DNA of 64,000 nucleotides from Aspidiotus rigidus (GCA_035079385.1 JAVHKY010000014.1:868001-932000); one strand, 5' to 3'; shown: positions 24,591 through 35,351, counted from the first letter of the stretch. Notes: a model not told the origin generated them from the sequence alone. Program-made: numbers and translations.

Positions 24591-25081
24591 CTAGTGATGG
24601 GCAGTTATCGGTTATTAACCGATTAATCGGTTTATTCTTGGGTAAAATTAACCGAAAAACCGGTTTATTTGTGATTAAAGTTAACCCAAAAAACCGGTTA
24701 ATAAGAGCGTATACACCGATTAACCGCCAAAATTTAAAATTTGTCAACAATATTGTGTATTTCAATTGATAATTTGACAACTTTGAAGCACCAGGCGGAG
24801 GAAATAGGATATTATCAATTAAGATATTTCTCAATCATCAACACATAAGAGATCTTGAATTTTTTTTTTTTTTTTCAATTTTCGCGATTTTGAGAGCAAA
24901 AATGTGGAAGACCTTGGCGCTCCTAGCGGAATTTTTTGAGAACTAACAGCAATCCGAATGATTTCCAGTTGACCGGTTAACCGGTTTATTTGAAGGTTTT
25001 CAACCGATTAACCGGTTACAATGATCTCCAATAAACCGTTTAACCGATATATTGAAATAACCGATAACTGCCCATCACTAG
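24591..25081. mobile_element. 491-bp MITE with perfect TIRs and 6-bp target duplication
   Basis: The left end CTAGTGATGGGCAGTTATCG is the exact complement of the right end ...CGATAACTGCCCATCACTAG, and TTAATA flanks both sides (24585-24590 and 25082-25087). The interior is built of ggttaaccggtt-like palindromes. No transposase is encoded. The truncated relative at 1430-1480 shares the right end. Confidence 0.9.
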
Positions 25082-25147
25082 TTAATACCTACATCCAAAT
25101 CAACATTCAAGCAAACTGTATCTTTTGGATTAGGTATTGGTGCGAAT

Positions 25148-25447
25148 CAGGGATGGAAAAATATTAAAAAGCGATAAGTCTTCCGCGAAAAGCAAAACCT
25201 TTCTTGGAAGCAAAAAGCAAAACGAATGTCCAAAAAGCAATAGCTTTCCATTTATTTGCGTTCCTATTTTTTTTTTTGTTTTTTTTTTTTTTGCTTGTTT
25301 GTTTCTGAAAAGTATTGTGAAAAAGTGACCTAAGCGAAAAGCAAACTAAAAGTCAAAAAAGCAAAAAGCGATACCGGTAGCTTCATTTTTGAAGGTCAAA
25401 AGCAAAATCAAAAAGTGATAGAGTTATTGAATCGCTTTCCATCTCTG
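25148..25447. mobile_element. Non-autonomous hAT-like element
   Basis: Ends are cagggatggaaa and tttccatctctg, imperfect inverted repeats. Flanking octamers gtgcgaat (25140-25147) and gcgtgaat (25448-25455) agree at 6 of 8 positions, consistent with an old 8-bp duplication. The interior repeats agcaaaa / aaaagcaa. Confidence 0.5.
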
Positions 25448-25453
25448 GCGTGA

Positions 25454-25686
25454 ATAGGGCTTTTCCATGTCGGCGCATTGCATACGTATTCTCCTACGTG
25501 GTATCAAAATGGTAGTATTTCTAACATTGCTCTTATGGGTGTTGCTGGATTGCATACTCATTTTCATTGTATAGTAATTTGAGTATGCATTCCAGCAACA
25601 CCAGTAAGAGCAATGTTAGAAATACTACCATTTTGATAACACGTAGGAGAATACGTATTCAATGCGCCGACATGGAAAAGCCCTAT
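25454..25686. repeat. Large near-perfect palindromic MITE
   Basis: The arm atagggcttttccatgtcgg (25454) pairs with ccgacatggaaaagccctat (ending 25686). Complementarity extends about 105 bp per arm with few mismatches, through tactaccattttgat and gcaacaccagtaagagcaat. It directly follows the hAT-like element, sharing the boundary bases. Confidence 0.85.
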
Positions 25687-25954
25687 TGCACGCAACACAC
25701 TACTAAATCTTTTATTGATGGAATAATAGGGAAAAATTCAGATCTACTGGAAATTGGAGCTTTCTTTCACGTAGGATGAAAACTCTACTCTGAATAATTG
25801 TGTTGAAATGAATGTTGGCCACAAGCTTGTTTAATAGTTATTTACTGATTGACGTCACAGAGCCCTGGGCTATCCAATTTTTGTACGGCAATGATGTCAC
25901 CACAGATGTCACCTTGTCATCATATTATTGTTATCACAGAATGATCATCATCAT

Positions 25955-26125
25955 TTTAGCGTCTTTTAGCGCCTTAATTGTTATTCATCATCTCTCTCAG
26001 AATTCTCAGGATAAGCCCTTGCGATAAAAAGGCGCTAGATTGATTTAGTGATAAAATGATAATGATGAGAAGCGATGCTATCTAGCGCCTTAGATGCTAG
26101 TATATTTCTAGCGCCTTATGCTGTA
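25955..26125. repeat. Dispersed 'tagcgcctta' motif cluster
   Basis: The motif ttagcgccttaa or its complement aaggcgcta occurs at about 25967, 26030, 26083 and 26110 in both orientations, among gataatgatgag-type repeats. It probably represents a decayed inverted-repeat element. No coding content. Confidence 0.4.
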
Positions 26126-26381
26126 AAATTATTTATTGTGATAGTGATGTGATATAGAAGTGCGTAATTGAACTCTAATCAGGACCCATTACAAGGACCT
26201 ACCTATCTAATCTATATCTATGATTATAAGTAAGTGTACACAAATCATTCTAACAAAGGCATATGGATGTGACATCTCTCAAAAATGCAAATGCTTGCCT
26301 TACTTGCTTACTTTCTCCTGTTAAAATGAGTTTCCCAATCATAAATAATTTCTGTTATAATTTTGTGAAGAGGATAGTGCA

Positions 26382-27075
26382 ATGAAATGCTTATTACAAC
26401 TGATGGTTGCCCAATTGATCTTATTCCAAGAGGTACGTAAGTGATTTAATTCTTCAAGTACAAATTCTAATTGATTAGCTAGGCCTATCATATAGCTTAA
26501 ATTTTAAAACTTCTAATACCTACTCGATAAGCGCTCCCATCATAATGTTAATGAAGATTTCAGTATCAATAGTATGAACAATAGTATAACCTGTTTGATA
26601 GGTGGACAATTGTTATTACTCACCTTAAACTTGATAACCGCCTCTGTTTGTTTCCGGGTATAGATTCTTTCGTGAAGTGTAGAAAAAGTCGAAAAACGTC
26701 TGTAAGCTGTTGATTGGAAGAATGAAGACAAAACCATCAAAGTGAGTTTCTCTTTATTCGCCAATTTGTTTGCCAGAGTAGGTATTATTATTATTATTAT
26801 TTTTTTTTTCTTGAACTTAGTTCTTACGTTTTCTTCTATACTTATTATGCCTGAGTAGGCCTACATAGGTTTACCCTAGTTCAGCTTAAACAATGTATCA
26901 GTCCGTACCTACAGTACAGTGGTCTATATCTGGTCCGTATAAATTCCCAACGTGGGAAAAGGCGCAGATTATCGTGCAAAATCTTTAAACAGAAGAGAAC
27001 GAAATATTTTTGCAAAACAGAAGCTGAAATACCTACGTTCATTTGGTTATGTTTATGAAAATGATACCAAGGCGG
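26382..27075 (+). other. Candidate 5' exons of a secreted protein (possibly metalloprotease prodomain)
   Basis: At 26382-26432 a short frame, MKCLLQLMVAQLILFQE, looks like a signal peptide and ends at a GTACGT donor. At about 26968-27075 a second candidate exon reads 'SLNRRERNIFAKQKLKYL' then RSFGYVYENDTKAG, ending at GTATGA. The K-x-Y-L-x-x-FGY pattern is reminiscent of the start of matrix-metalloprotease prodomains. The two candidates do not join in a simple matching phase, and no cysteine switch or zinc site is found downstream in the window. This is weak evidence and could be chance or a decayed gene. Confidence 0.25.
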
Positions 27076-27099
27076 GTATGAATAATTTGAGTTATCTAT

Positions 27100-27820
27100 T
27101 TCACGTGATTAACTTGTATATGTACAGTTATCGTCTGGATACTGACGCTAAATGGCTATGGCTGTGTATAATTTTATTTAGGTTTTACCTACTTATTATA
27201 TTCTAATATTGGTAAGTACCAAGCTATTACCAATACGCGATACTGCGCTTGGTGCGCGTACTTTCATCAGAAAATAATTTCATACGACAGTAGAATGTAA
27301 TTATGATCTCTATGTTAGTCACCAGTTGTATAGATCTGAAGTATGATCAGTACTTTGTCATGAGTAATATGTGTACATAGTAGGTGCCGGTACTTTTTTC
27401 ACGTTTTTGCTCAAAATTCTGGTTCATATTGAACTGTTAGAATATTATTTTCTCAATTTACAATATTCTTTGTCCATTGAACATTTGGATTAGCCGCACG
27501 CAACAGCAAATTCTTGCAATGCATTGTATATTAACAGTACAAGGAGCACAGTAACGGTTAATGTTTGCTTTAAATGCGTGTGTAATTGGAATTTCCTTTT
27601 AATTAGCCTAGGTATGTCATGTTTATTAATTTTTTTAAAATTTTTGTTGAGCAAAAATTGGTGTTGATTCTCATTACATTTGAACATCTTAGGATGATGA
27701 TTTAATTTTCGGGGAATAATACGATTAAGTAAGAACTCACAATCAAGAAAAATATATTCAGGATATATCTACCACGTCATCTAGTGAATGAAGTAGTGCA
27801 GAGCTGCGTGGTAACCTTGC
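27100..27820. other. Intergenic, no gene seen
   Basis: AT-rich with short overlapping frames only. It should include the 3' UTR of the minus-strand phosphatase. Confidence 0.3.
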
Positions 27821-30603
27821 TCAGAAAAATATTGTATTGTAATCAGGTTCCAAAGTATTACATTCTTTTTCCCAGTTTTTTGGAATTAAATCTTCTGTTG
27901 AACCTACAAAATCGTCTAAAGCGCACGGATATGGGCAAAAGTTGAGTTCTAATAACTTGGGAGCCCCAATATCACCTTCTCTATAAGATATCTATAAATA
28001 AGATGGAAAATTTGTCTTTTTAAAAATTTGAATAGTATGCGCGTTAATTTATGCATAAATTTTGTCTTTACCGTCACAAAATATTCTTTGTCTCGTAGTC
28101 GTAGTTCGATGAACATCGAGGAACAAAATGGAATAGGTTGACCATTGAACACCCCTAAAATTTGCAGGAGCGTCATAATGGTGGTATCGTGTCCCACATA
28201 AAATTGGAAAAGTTTCGGTAACTGTGGATTATCTCGTTTCCTTATAAATTGTTTGATTATGTGACCGAGTAATGGTCCTAGAAAAAAAGAACCATCATTT
28301 TGGTAAGATTTGGTAGCTTGGTTCTTTCTTGAGCAGTAGATATTACAGAAATCGCAATCTCATACCGCCTTTCAAACGTAATATTTCCAAATTTATAACT
28401 TTCTGTCGAAAAGAAAGTAAATCTTGGAGAGGGCTCGGATAGATTTCCCCAGCCCATTGTGGAAGTTCCAAACCAGCTTCTTTCTAGGACAAAAATGTTT
28501 AAGTGAAAATTATTGCTGTAGGTATGTATATATTGTATATAAGAGTGTTGATTTAACTCGGACGCGGAACATGAAGTAAAATGTAAGCGCGCATTGTTTT
28601 CGCGATCAAAAGCAAGTGAGCTACGAGATTGTTGTTGTAACTCGTCAAGTTGAATTTCTCACCTCCTCTTTCCCCTATATGATGGATGATGCCGCCGCAT
28701 TATTGACTACCTACGGTAATCTTATTTAGAACCCATACAATAATGTTGTAATTTTTCACCTGAAATTGTAAACAATCATAAACTTCGATAACTTTGAAGA
28801 TTGCGTGGACTAAGTCGTTTTCTGGCACGGATATTCCTGTGTGTTCTCGCACGTAAGCGATTAGGCCGGCGTACTTTTCCAAAAATTTCATCACATCCGA
28901 TGTTTTCAGTAAACGTTCGACTTCTTGATTAAATCGGGCGCAGTACTCGGTCGGCAAAATTATCTTTTAGAAAATGGAACAAGACAAATTAGGAAGACGT
29001 AGTATATGTATACCGTACAATAAAACGATTCCACTTGTCTAAGATATATAAGTATATAGGCTAATAATCTCAAAGCAATAATATTTCATATATTATTATT
29101 TATTAGGTATTGTGAGTGTAAATCCATATTGAAAATTTCTGTCGCTTACATTATTTTCTATCATTGTATATTTATCTGTCTCTCCTTCTTCTAAACATTG
29201 TCTCCTTCACTACCTAATTATGATAAAATGACTTTATCTCAAAGACAACCATGTCGCCACACTCTCTTCTTATTCCATACTTTCTCATGAGAATTGTCGT
29301 ACTATGATCTATTCCTTTGATTTTTTTTTTCATATAGGCCTACAGTAAGGTCTTGTTCCCCTCTTTTTCAAAGTGTAAGAAATTTTTTACCCGATCATGA
29401 AAACGTGGATTTGTCAGCACGGATACAGGTTGCCATTTAATTTTTTCGTTCCATATTTCTTTCATAGCATGCGTAGGAGGCCAGAAACCAGCAAGAAATA
29501 ATTCAGCCGTGCTTAAGGTTCGGTCGTAACCTGAACTGATTATCTGCAGCAAACTAATGTCATACGGCTCATTGTCGATCAACAAATCGTAACGTTTGCG
29601 AGTCCAGAGACCTAAATTGAACGCTCGCATTTTTCCTTCCTGTAAATTCAATGATGAATTGAGTGGATTAATTTGAAAGTTCTGGAGAGAAGAAACTCGA
29701 GAGTAAAAGGTGAGGTGGCTCTCAACTGAGTCAACTGGTAACAGGACAATTTTCTAGTTCTCCAGTAGCTTTCAGACGAATATTGCACTAATTATGGCTC
29801 TTAGGTACCATGGAAGCCGGTCTCCACTTAGCAAAATAATGGTCTCGTTGTCATGTTCTCTCTCTTCTGATAGGTATAATGGTATGGAAGATTTATTTCC
29901 ACGACCCGTGGTCTATATTTGTTATTAGATGATCATAAAAATTTATCACTTTTCACATCCTTCTGACTGACATCGTTGTCTTGTGTTCTGATCCTATAGA
30001 AACGGGTAAATTGTATAGCAGATGCGACCGTATTAACTCGTGTATTTCCAATTGATTTTTACCATGACTCTCTTCTTACAGATCTACTCTCTAGTCTCAT
30101 AGGCTATCTCATATTCTTGTTGCGTATGTTAATCTTCTTTCCTGTTGCAAGTTATTCAGACCACCCTTCTTGATTCACGTTTCCTACCCCTATCCCACAT
30201 GAACCCAATTAAAAGAATAGTATAGGTGTATTAAATGATGATCAAACACCATAATTTAGAAATGGAACAAACCTGAGTCAGTAGCCCCAATCCATTTTCC
30301 AGTAGAAAATCAGAAAAAGAATTCGATGGAAAGGTATTTAGTGGATATCGATCACCATTACGGAATACCTGAATTATTGAAATATTCAATTGAATTGTCG
30401 TGTTACACAAATTATACTCATCAGACAATAATTAATTCGGATTCTCTTACCATACAAGAGAATACGATATCACCAGACCTGAAGGTTTCTGAAATATCAT
30501 CTTCAGCGCCTTTTAAAACATCATTTACTTCTATCTCGTGGTAATTATATGTTATCCTAAAGAAGGAAGTTAGCAATGTCAAACAAGGTCCAAAAAACTT
30601 CAT
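27821..30603 (-). CDS. Secreted histidine acid phosphatase homologue lacking the nucleophile
   Basis: Seven minus-strand exons (30427-30603, 30273-30368, 29391-29639, 28760-28963, 28366-28483, 28072-28277, 27821-27991) join in phase to 406 codons plus stop, a normal length for the family. A signal-peptide-like start (MKFFGPCLTLLTSFF) is followed by VFRNGDRYP at 60-68, LGLLTQ, 'ISSGYDRTLSTAELFLAG' around 125-142, 'PVSVLTNP', LPQWAG, GHDTT at 310-314 and a Cys-containing C-terminal block 'NFCPYPCALDDF' and KECN. These match branch-2 histidine acid phosphatases in order and spacing. The defining RHGxRxP becomes RNGDRYP: the phosphate-accepting His is Asn63 (AAT). The acid/base HD of the GHDTT segment is kept. 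I infer a secreted pseudo-phosphatase. Exon 1's donor (GTCTGA) is unusual; reading on would hit a stop almost at once. Confidence 0.88.
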
Positions 30604-30610
30604 CACAAAA

Positions 30611-31175
30611 ATGGCGATTGATCCGTCTAAAAATTATATTGAGAAAATCTACGGAACCATGCTCGAAAACATGATGATTAAACCTGACTTATGTACTGTA
30701 AATTATGAAGTATATCCAGAAAATCTAAGTCGGTAAATACATCAAATAATACAAACAAAATATGTTTTAATAGGTGCGCTAAAGCAGTCTGCAGAGATGT
30801 TACAATACGGTATGTGCAAAAAAGTATTGATGAAAATAATGTACTTATCTAAGTAATGAACGCTGTTAGTCTTCAGACATTGAGTATGGTTATAGGTACC
30901 AGTTTTATTATTTTGTACCTATACAAATTTCCTTCTTGGAAGTTACTTATATTGAAGTTTCTTTAATACAAACACATAACCCAGAACGGAAGATAATTTT
31001 TCTTTTTTCTATTTACCTTTACAAACCTTATTATAGGTCTTCGGCTCGATGGAATGCACATCCTAGGAATTACATCTTAGAGGTTGTAAACCAGAAGATT
31101 GTATGTAAGAAAAAAATTGGGTGTTGTAAAGGTATTGAAGAGACAACGAATTACTGTGTCGGAGTTGGTCTTTAA
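30611..31175 (+). CDS. Small Cys-containing protein, three exons, divergent from the phosphatase
   Basis: Exons 30611-30732, 30774-30809 and 31037-31175 use clean borders (GTAAAT, AATAG, GTATGT, TATAG), preserve phase and give 98 codons plus stop. The protein runs MAIDPSKNYIEKIYG, then CAKAVCRDVTI, then SSARWNAHPRNYILEVV and a Cys-rich end with KKIGCCKG. Cys spacing in the last 60 residues suggests a small disulfide-bonded domain. The W-x-x-H-P-x-x-Y-I-L-E and later C-x-x-x-x-x-C order faintly recalls secreted cystine-knot cytokines such as IL-17, but the match is too weak to name it. There is no signal peptide at this start; the frame is open for 21 codons upstream of it, so a spliced 5' exon is possible. 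Its ATG is 7 bp from the ATG of the minus-strand phosphatase, so promoters or 5' UTRs must overlap. Confidence 0.5.
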
Positions 31176-31779
31176 GTAGGAACCTGGACTGGAAGAAATG
31201 TTGAGGGAGGAGAAAGGAGTGGATAAAAGCGGTTGACTGATTGATTTTCATTTAAAGACGAGAGGAAGCCGAGAGGATATACAGGTTTTAACGCATATAC
31301 CTACAAAAAACTGATATTGGAATTTAGTAGACTTCCGCTAGAAACTGGTGATCAAAGATGATACGCGCAGTCAACAAGGGTAGATTGTCAACTCCTCCGT
31401 TTTTATGTTCAAAGTTTCTGAGCCTCTATGTGTTATAATTATTGTATTTTTGTTACATTGAGGTTATTTTCGATCATAAATTAGTAGATTCGCGAGAAAG
31501 CACTCTTATCGGTGATATCCGAGTATTTGCATGTGCATGGATTGCTTCTGCTAGTCTGGTAGTTGTATTTATACGTATCGAGGTATTGATATTGTATTAG
31601 TAAGTGGTTCACTGAGTATTTATTTGTAATTTACAGTCATCTGCTTTCGTTAGGAATGATCGTGTAGTATTACGTCATTCGGCTCGCGCAATAGGGTTGA
31701 AGTAGAGGCAGTTCAATGTGAATACTGAATAGAATTCGGGATCACTAATCAGTATGACTCAAGTTTGCCTATAGTTGAA
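31176..31779. other. Intergenic, no gene seen
   Basis: No ORF with recognisable features. Confidence 0.3.
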
Positions 31780-32245
31780 AAGTAAGCTGACGTCGATGGC
31801 CCTGGGGAACGATAACGTTAGACTTATCGTTGGGACTACAAAGGTAGGACCTGGATAGTTAACTGAGACTCGGCTGTGCTGACCAATGGGTGTTTCAAGT
31901 AATGCGAGTCTTGTCTGTGGTCATGTCTGCTCCCTTGGCGAGCGCTCCAGTTAGAAGCCTTTGCAAAGCCTGAGACCCAAGAGGTCAAAACCCCCTGAGA
32001 CGGACTTCAGGAGAGCGACGGGTGTCATCATTTGAGGAGTTTACTCAAGGGTGATCGGCACCGGCTAGTCAGGCAGTGGAGGTGCCGGCTTATTCAATGT
32101 TCTGTCGCGCGAATCCGAGGTCGGGGTTTGGCCTCCTCGGATAAGGAGTAGTGGACACAATAGGGCAACTGTGATATTGCTGAACCTGTAGCCATTAGGT
32201 TGCTATTGAATGGCTGATGGGGACTCGTCAATACATGGATAGTTA
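31780..32245. other. GC-richer non-coding island of unknown origin
   Basis: Clearly richer in G and C than its surroundings, with no long ORF in any frame. Several short hairpins are possible (for example cgaatccgaggtcggggttt / gcctcctcggat near 32115-32145). It could be a retrotransposon UTR, a SINE body or a structured RNA. I found no second copy in the window and no tRNA-like A/B box that I trust. Confidence 0.35.
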
Positions 32246-32246
32246 A

Positions 32247-32402
32247 GGGGAGGCAACCTTTTTCGAGTCAAGGGCCACATGAGCGTTTCAAAATTATTAA
32301 GCGGGCCGTACAATAATTAGTTTTCCATAACAGTATGTATTTTTTGAAATTTTTTCGCGGTCCATTTTTGAGATCACGTGGGCCGGAGGTTGCCCAGGCC
32401 TG
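32247..32402. mobile_element. Short hAT-like non-autonomous element
   Basis: Complementary strand begins caggcctgggcaacctccgg and ends aaaaggttgcctccc; the 'gggcaacctccggccc' / 'gggccacatgag' composition is typical of dispersed hAT-derived elements. A target duplication was not resolved. Confidence 0.4.
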
Positions 32403-33373
32403 CTCTTGATTTTATTTGTACTTTCTCTTCTTTTTTCTCTGAAATTTCCTTTCTAGTTGAGTAAGAATCGAATAAAGATTTGAATGAATAATTCTCCGAT
32501 TTTACGGTACATTACACAGAAAAAATTGAGTTACAACTTTTTTTGTAGTGCTCGTACGAAAAAAAAAAAAAACGCACATGGGTGCACAAAACTGAAAACG
32601 TTTAATAAACCGCGAATGAACTTTCAGCTTGAACTGTCATCATCAATGGTTTCAGTTTCTGCGAAAAGGTTGTGACACAAGTAGGCTACTGACACGATTA
32701 TGACGTCAAATACAGATTTTTTCGTTGTTCTACACGAGCGCGGAGCGCTCAAGTAAATCTGTATCCATTAAGGTCGGTGTGATTCGTGACCTCGCTACGA
32801 TTCTATCTTTATTTTATAAAGTAGGCTGTGCATGAGGAGCAGGAGAAGCAGAGGTGATAAATTGGAGTCGGTAAACGGCTCAGCTTTGGACGGAGCCAAT
32901 GTTTAATAAACTTTTCAGCCACTTTTCAAGTGGCCAATTTGGATCGACCGCTTAGTTACGAGCTATTGCGTGGAGCGCTAGCAACATGCGTGTTCCGTTC
33001 AAAAGAAATGGAACTTTTGACAAATCTAAGATCGAGATATGAGTGAAATAAAGCGCAAATGAAGCGGAATTGATCCTTTATAAATGTTGTTTCCTAGTAA
33101 GGCTAGTCTAAGCACTGTCTAAATCATCTTTGGCCACTTTTTTTTTTCTTCCTTTCTTTCTTTTGCAGGATGGCAGCTTTGAGCGTAGGATAAGACACAG
33201 GACATTGTTTTCATATTTTAGAAGAAGAAGAAACTCATTTTTAACATGGCACACGTCTTGATGAAAAGAAGGTCAAAAAATTTAATTTGGCTCGATCTTG
33301 ATGTTATTTTGAATTTCTCATTTTTCATCAGTAATAACGGAGCTCTTAAGTCGTTCTCATTTTCAGAAAGCCG

Positions 33374-33727
33374 CTACCAGCTCTGACCGGCCAATGTTAT
33401 TTCCCTAGTTGAAGGTAGCCAAAAGCTATAGTGTAATGGATACTTTTTTGTTCGATATTTTTTTCGACATTCTTTCTGCTTTCTCTGTATATGTAACCTC
33501 AAGGCACGGCCGACTTCAATTACAGGCCACACAGCGATATACTTGGCAACAGCGTTGTTGGTGAAAAACACAATATAATCTTGATAATACCTCAAAAAAT
33601 ATCGATTTTTATGCAAAATTACAGAGAATGAAAGTGGTAGCCCTTCGCTTTTTAGAACATAATGGGTGGATCCGAATTCTTCATGGTAGAGGTGTTTTAC
33701 ATTATTAAATTTTACACCCACAACCAC
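33374..33727 (-). other. Unrecognised 117-codon ORF next to a TATA-like repeat
   Basis: The frame opens with GTG just downstream of cttatataaagtaggccg. It has an aromatic-rich middle ('NRYFLRYYQDYIVFF') and a basic stretch ('RKQKECRKKYRTKKY'). No ATG start is near the 5' end. It has no known motif and may be part of a repeat. Confidence 0.25.
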
Positions 33728-33937
33728 GGCCTACTTTATATAAGGCCGGATGTAGAAAATGACAACAACGCGTAGTGGATTCTTATCAGTGACGTTTTTG
33801 GTGGTTCTTGTTCATCGGTTCGATTGTATCGCACTTTGTTACCTATCTGATGTGTAATCTTCAAACGATGATAACTCCTCTTGTACTGCAATAATTTCAC
33901 TAAAATTGGGCTTAAAAAATAGAAATTCGTTTACTCT

Positions 33938-34446
33938 TTAGGGGTGTGCTTTACTTGTGAAAATATGCCTAAGTAAAACATTTCACTGATCGGATTTTTA
34001 ACGGATCTTTCTGAATAATTGAAATGTTTTCCAGAAATGTCCAAATAGGAGCGTTATCGAAGCAGAATGTTAAGATTTTTTCTTACTTATACTTTCTCAA
34101 TTAAACGTTAAAATTGGTAAAAATTCGTCTATTTTCAGACGAGAGTGAATTAAATTCTTCTGGAGACAAAATTCAGGATTCTGTTCCGATAGCGCCTTCC
34201 ATCGAATCCTTCTGCACAACATTTCCAAAGATCGCAAAAATTCGTCGGAAAATAGAGCCCCGAGAAGTGCCCTTGCAAAATTATTCCTTGTCATTTGTTT
34301 CAAGGATCACCCACGCACTCCCGACAAGCGTCGCGCAGTGACCGCGCTGGCTTACTAAAAAACCTTGCAGGGTTTTCGGGGATGTTTATGCAACTCATCG
34401 TACACCGTTTCGGAGTTTCCGAATAAATAAAGCACACCCTTAAATT
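33938..34446. mobile_element. MITE with 'AGGGTGTGCTTTA' inverted ends
   Basis: taggggtgtgctttac at about 33939 is complementary to ataaagcacacccttaaa at about 34428-34445. The 505 bp between contain two opposed short frames (34097-34303 and 34114-34341) without motifs. A possible TTA duplication flanks it. Confidence 0.55.
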
Positions 34447-35036
34447 GTATTCTTCTCGTTTTTTCCAAAAACTCATTTGCGTACGAATTCAAATATTCAA
34501 ATTTTTTCGTTTTTCTCTATAAGCGTCCATATAAATCTGTATCCACTGATTTTGGAGTGCAACGTTGTGACTTTGCTACACTCCGGCCTTATATAATGTA
34601 GGCCGCTCCACAACACGGTTGCCAGTTTGACTAGTGAGGGAGGTGAAAAAGACGTCCATTTTTTTTTTTTAAAGCTAAATTTAGCACCTATTTATCGAAC
34701 GCTTGGTTTATTAAAAACAAGATCACCTGCAGCGCTCGAACTGTTTACCCAAGGTTTAGTTAAGAATCGGGGGTGATATCAGGTTTACCTATTCTCGAGT
34801 TCCTTAAGTAAACATCCAAGAACCCAGATGGAAGTAGTACCCAATTAAGTAAGCAAATAAAATTACAAAGAATCAATGAAAAAATTCGAGCTGTAAGCGT
34901 CAATATACTGAATTATTGTAACGTCACAAGCTCCGCATCCGTTTACCCCACAGTACCCTACAGCCCGTTAAAATGGTCAATTTTACCCTAAATTACCAAC
35001 TTGATTTGTAAACAAATAAATGCTCCATAAGAAATA

Positions 35037-35207
35037 CACTGGAACGTTTCGATCTTACGTTCAGATCTGAAAACCAGAAATAAATAAAGAACCACAGGTG
35101 GTACATTTCCAAATACTTGAGAACTTCCTACATCTGAATATAAACACGTAATTGTTTATTTCTTTCTGATTTTTCAATCTGAACGTATGATCGAAACGTT
35201 CCATGTG
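35037..35207. repeat. Foldback repeat with GATCGAAACGTTCC arms
   Basis: cactggaacgtttcgatctt acgttcag at 35037 pairs with ctgaacgtatgatcgaaacgttccatgtg ending 35207. It lies just outside the 3' end of the left PLE arm. Confidence 0.65.
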
Positions 35208-35340
35208 ATAGAACCAAAAACGATGCAATCGATCACCTTGAAGGGTTTTTGAAGTGTGTTCGCGTGTTGTTGGTAGGGAGTTTACGATGATTGACGTCAC
35301 GATAATTCAGTCCACAGCTTAGACAATAGCCATTTGAAAG

Positions 35341-35351
35341 TCAATCATGAT
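35341..35351 (+). repeat. 11-bp target duplication, left side of PLE1 composite
   Basis: TCAATCATGAT here is repeated exactly at 38884-38894, and nothing else around the two sites is alike, so the pair brackets the whole composite. Confidence 0.75.

Larger units (their letters stand above)
32757..34612. repeat. Dispersed repeat pair with palindromic TATA-containing core
   Basis: aatctgtatccattaaggtc (about 32757) and aatctgtatccactgatttt (34536) begin related segments that both end near ataaagtaggc / ataatgtaggc. A third copy lies inverted at 33728-33750 (ggcctactttatataaggcc). These share a TATATAA core. They may mark the ends of a larger mobile element or tandem promoters. Confidence 0.4.

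Noticed and set aside
30326..30544. 72-codon plus-strand ORF overlapping the phosphatase start
   Set aside because: Antisense shadow of phosphatase exons 1 and 2.
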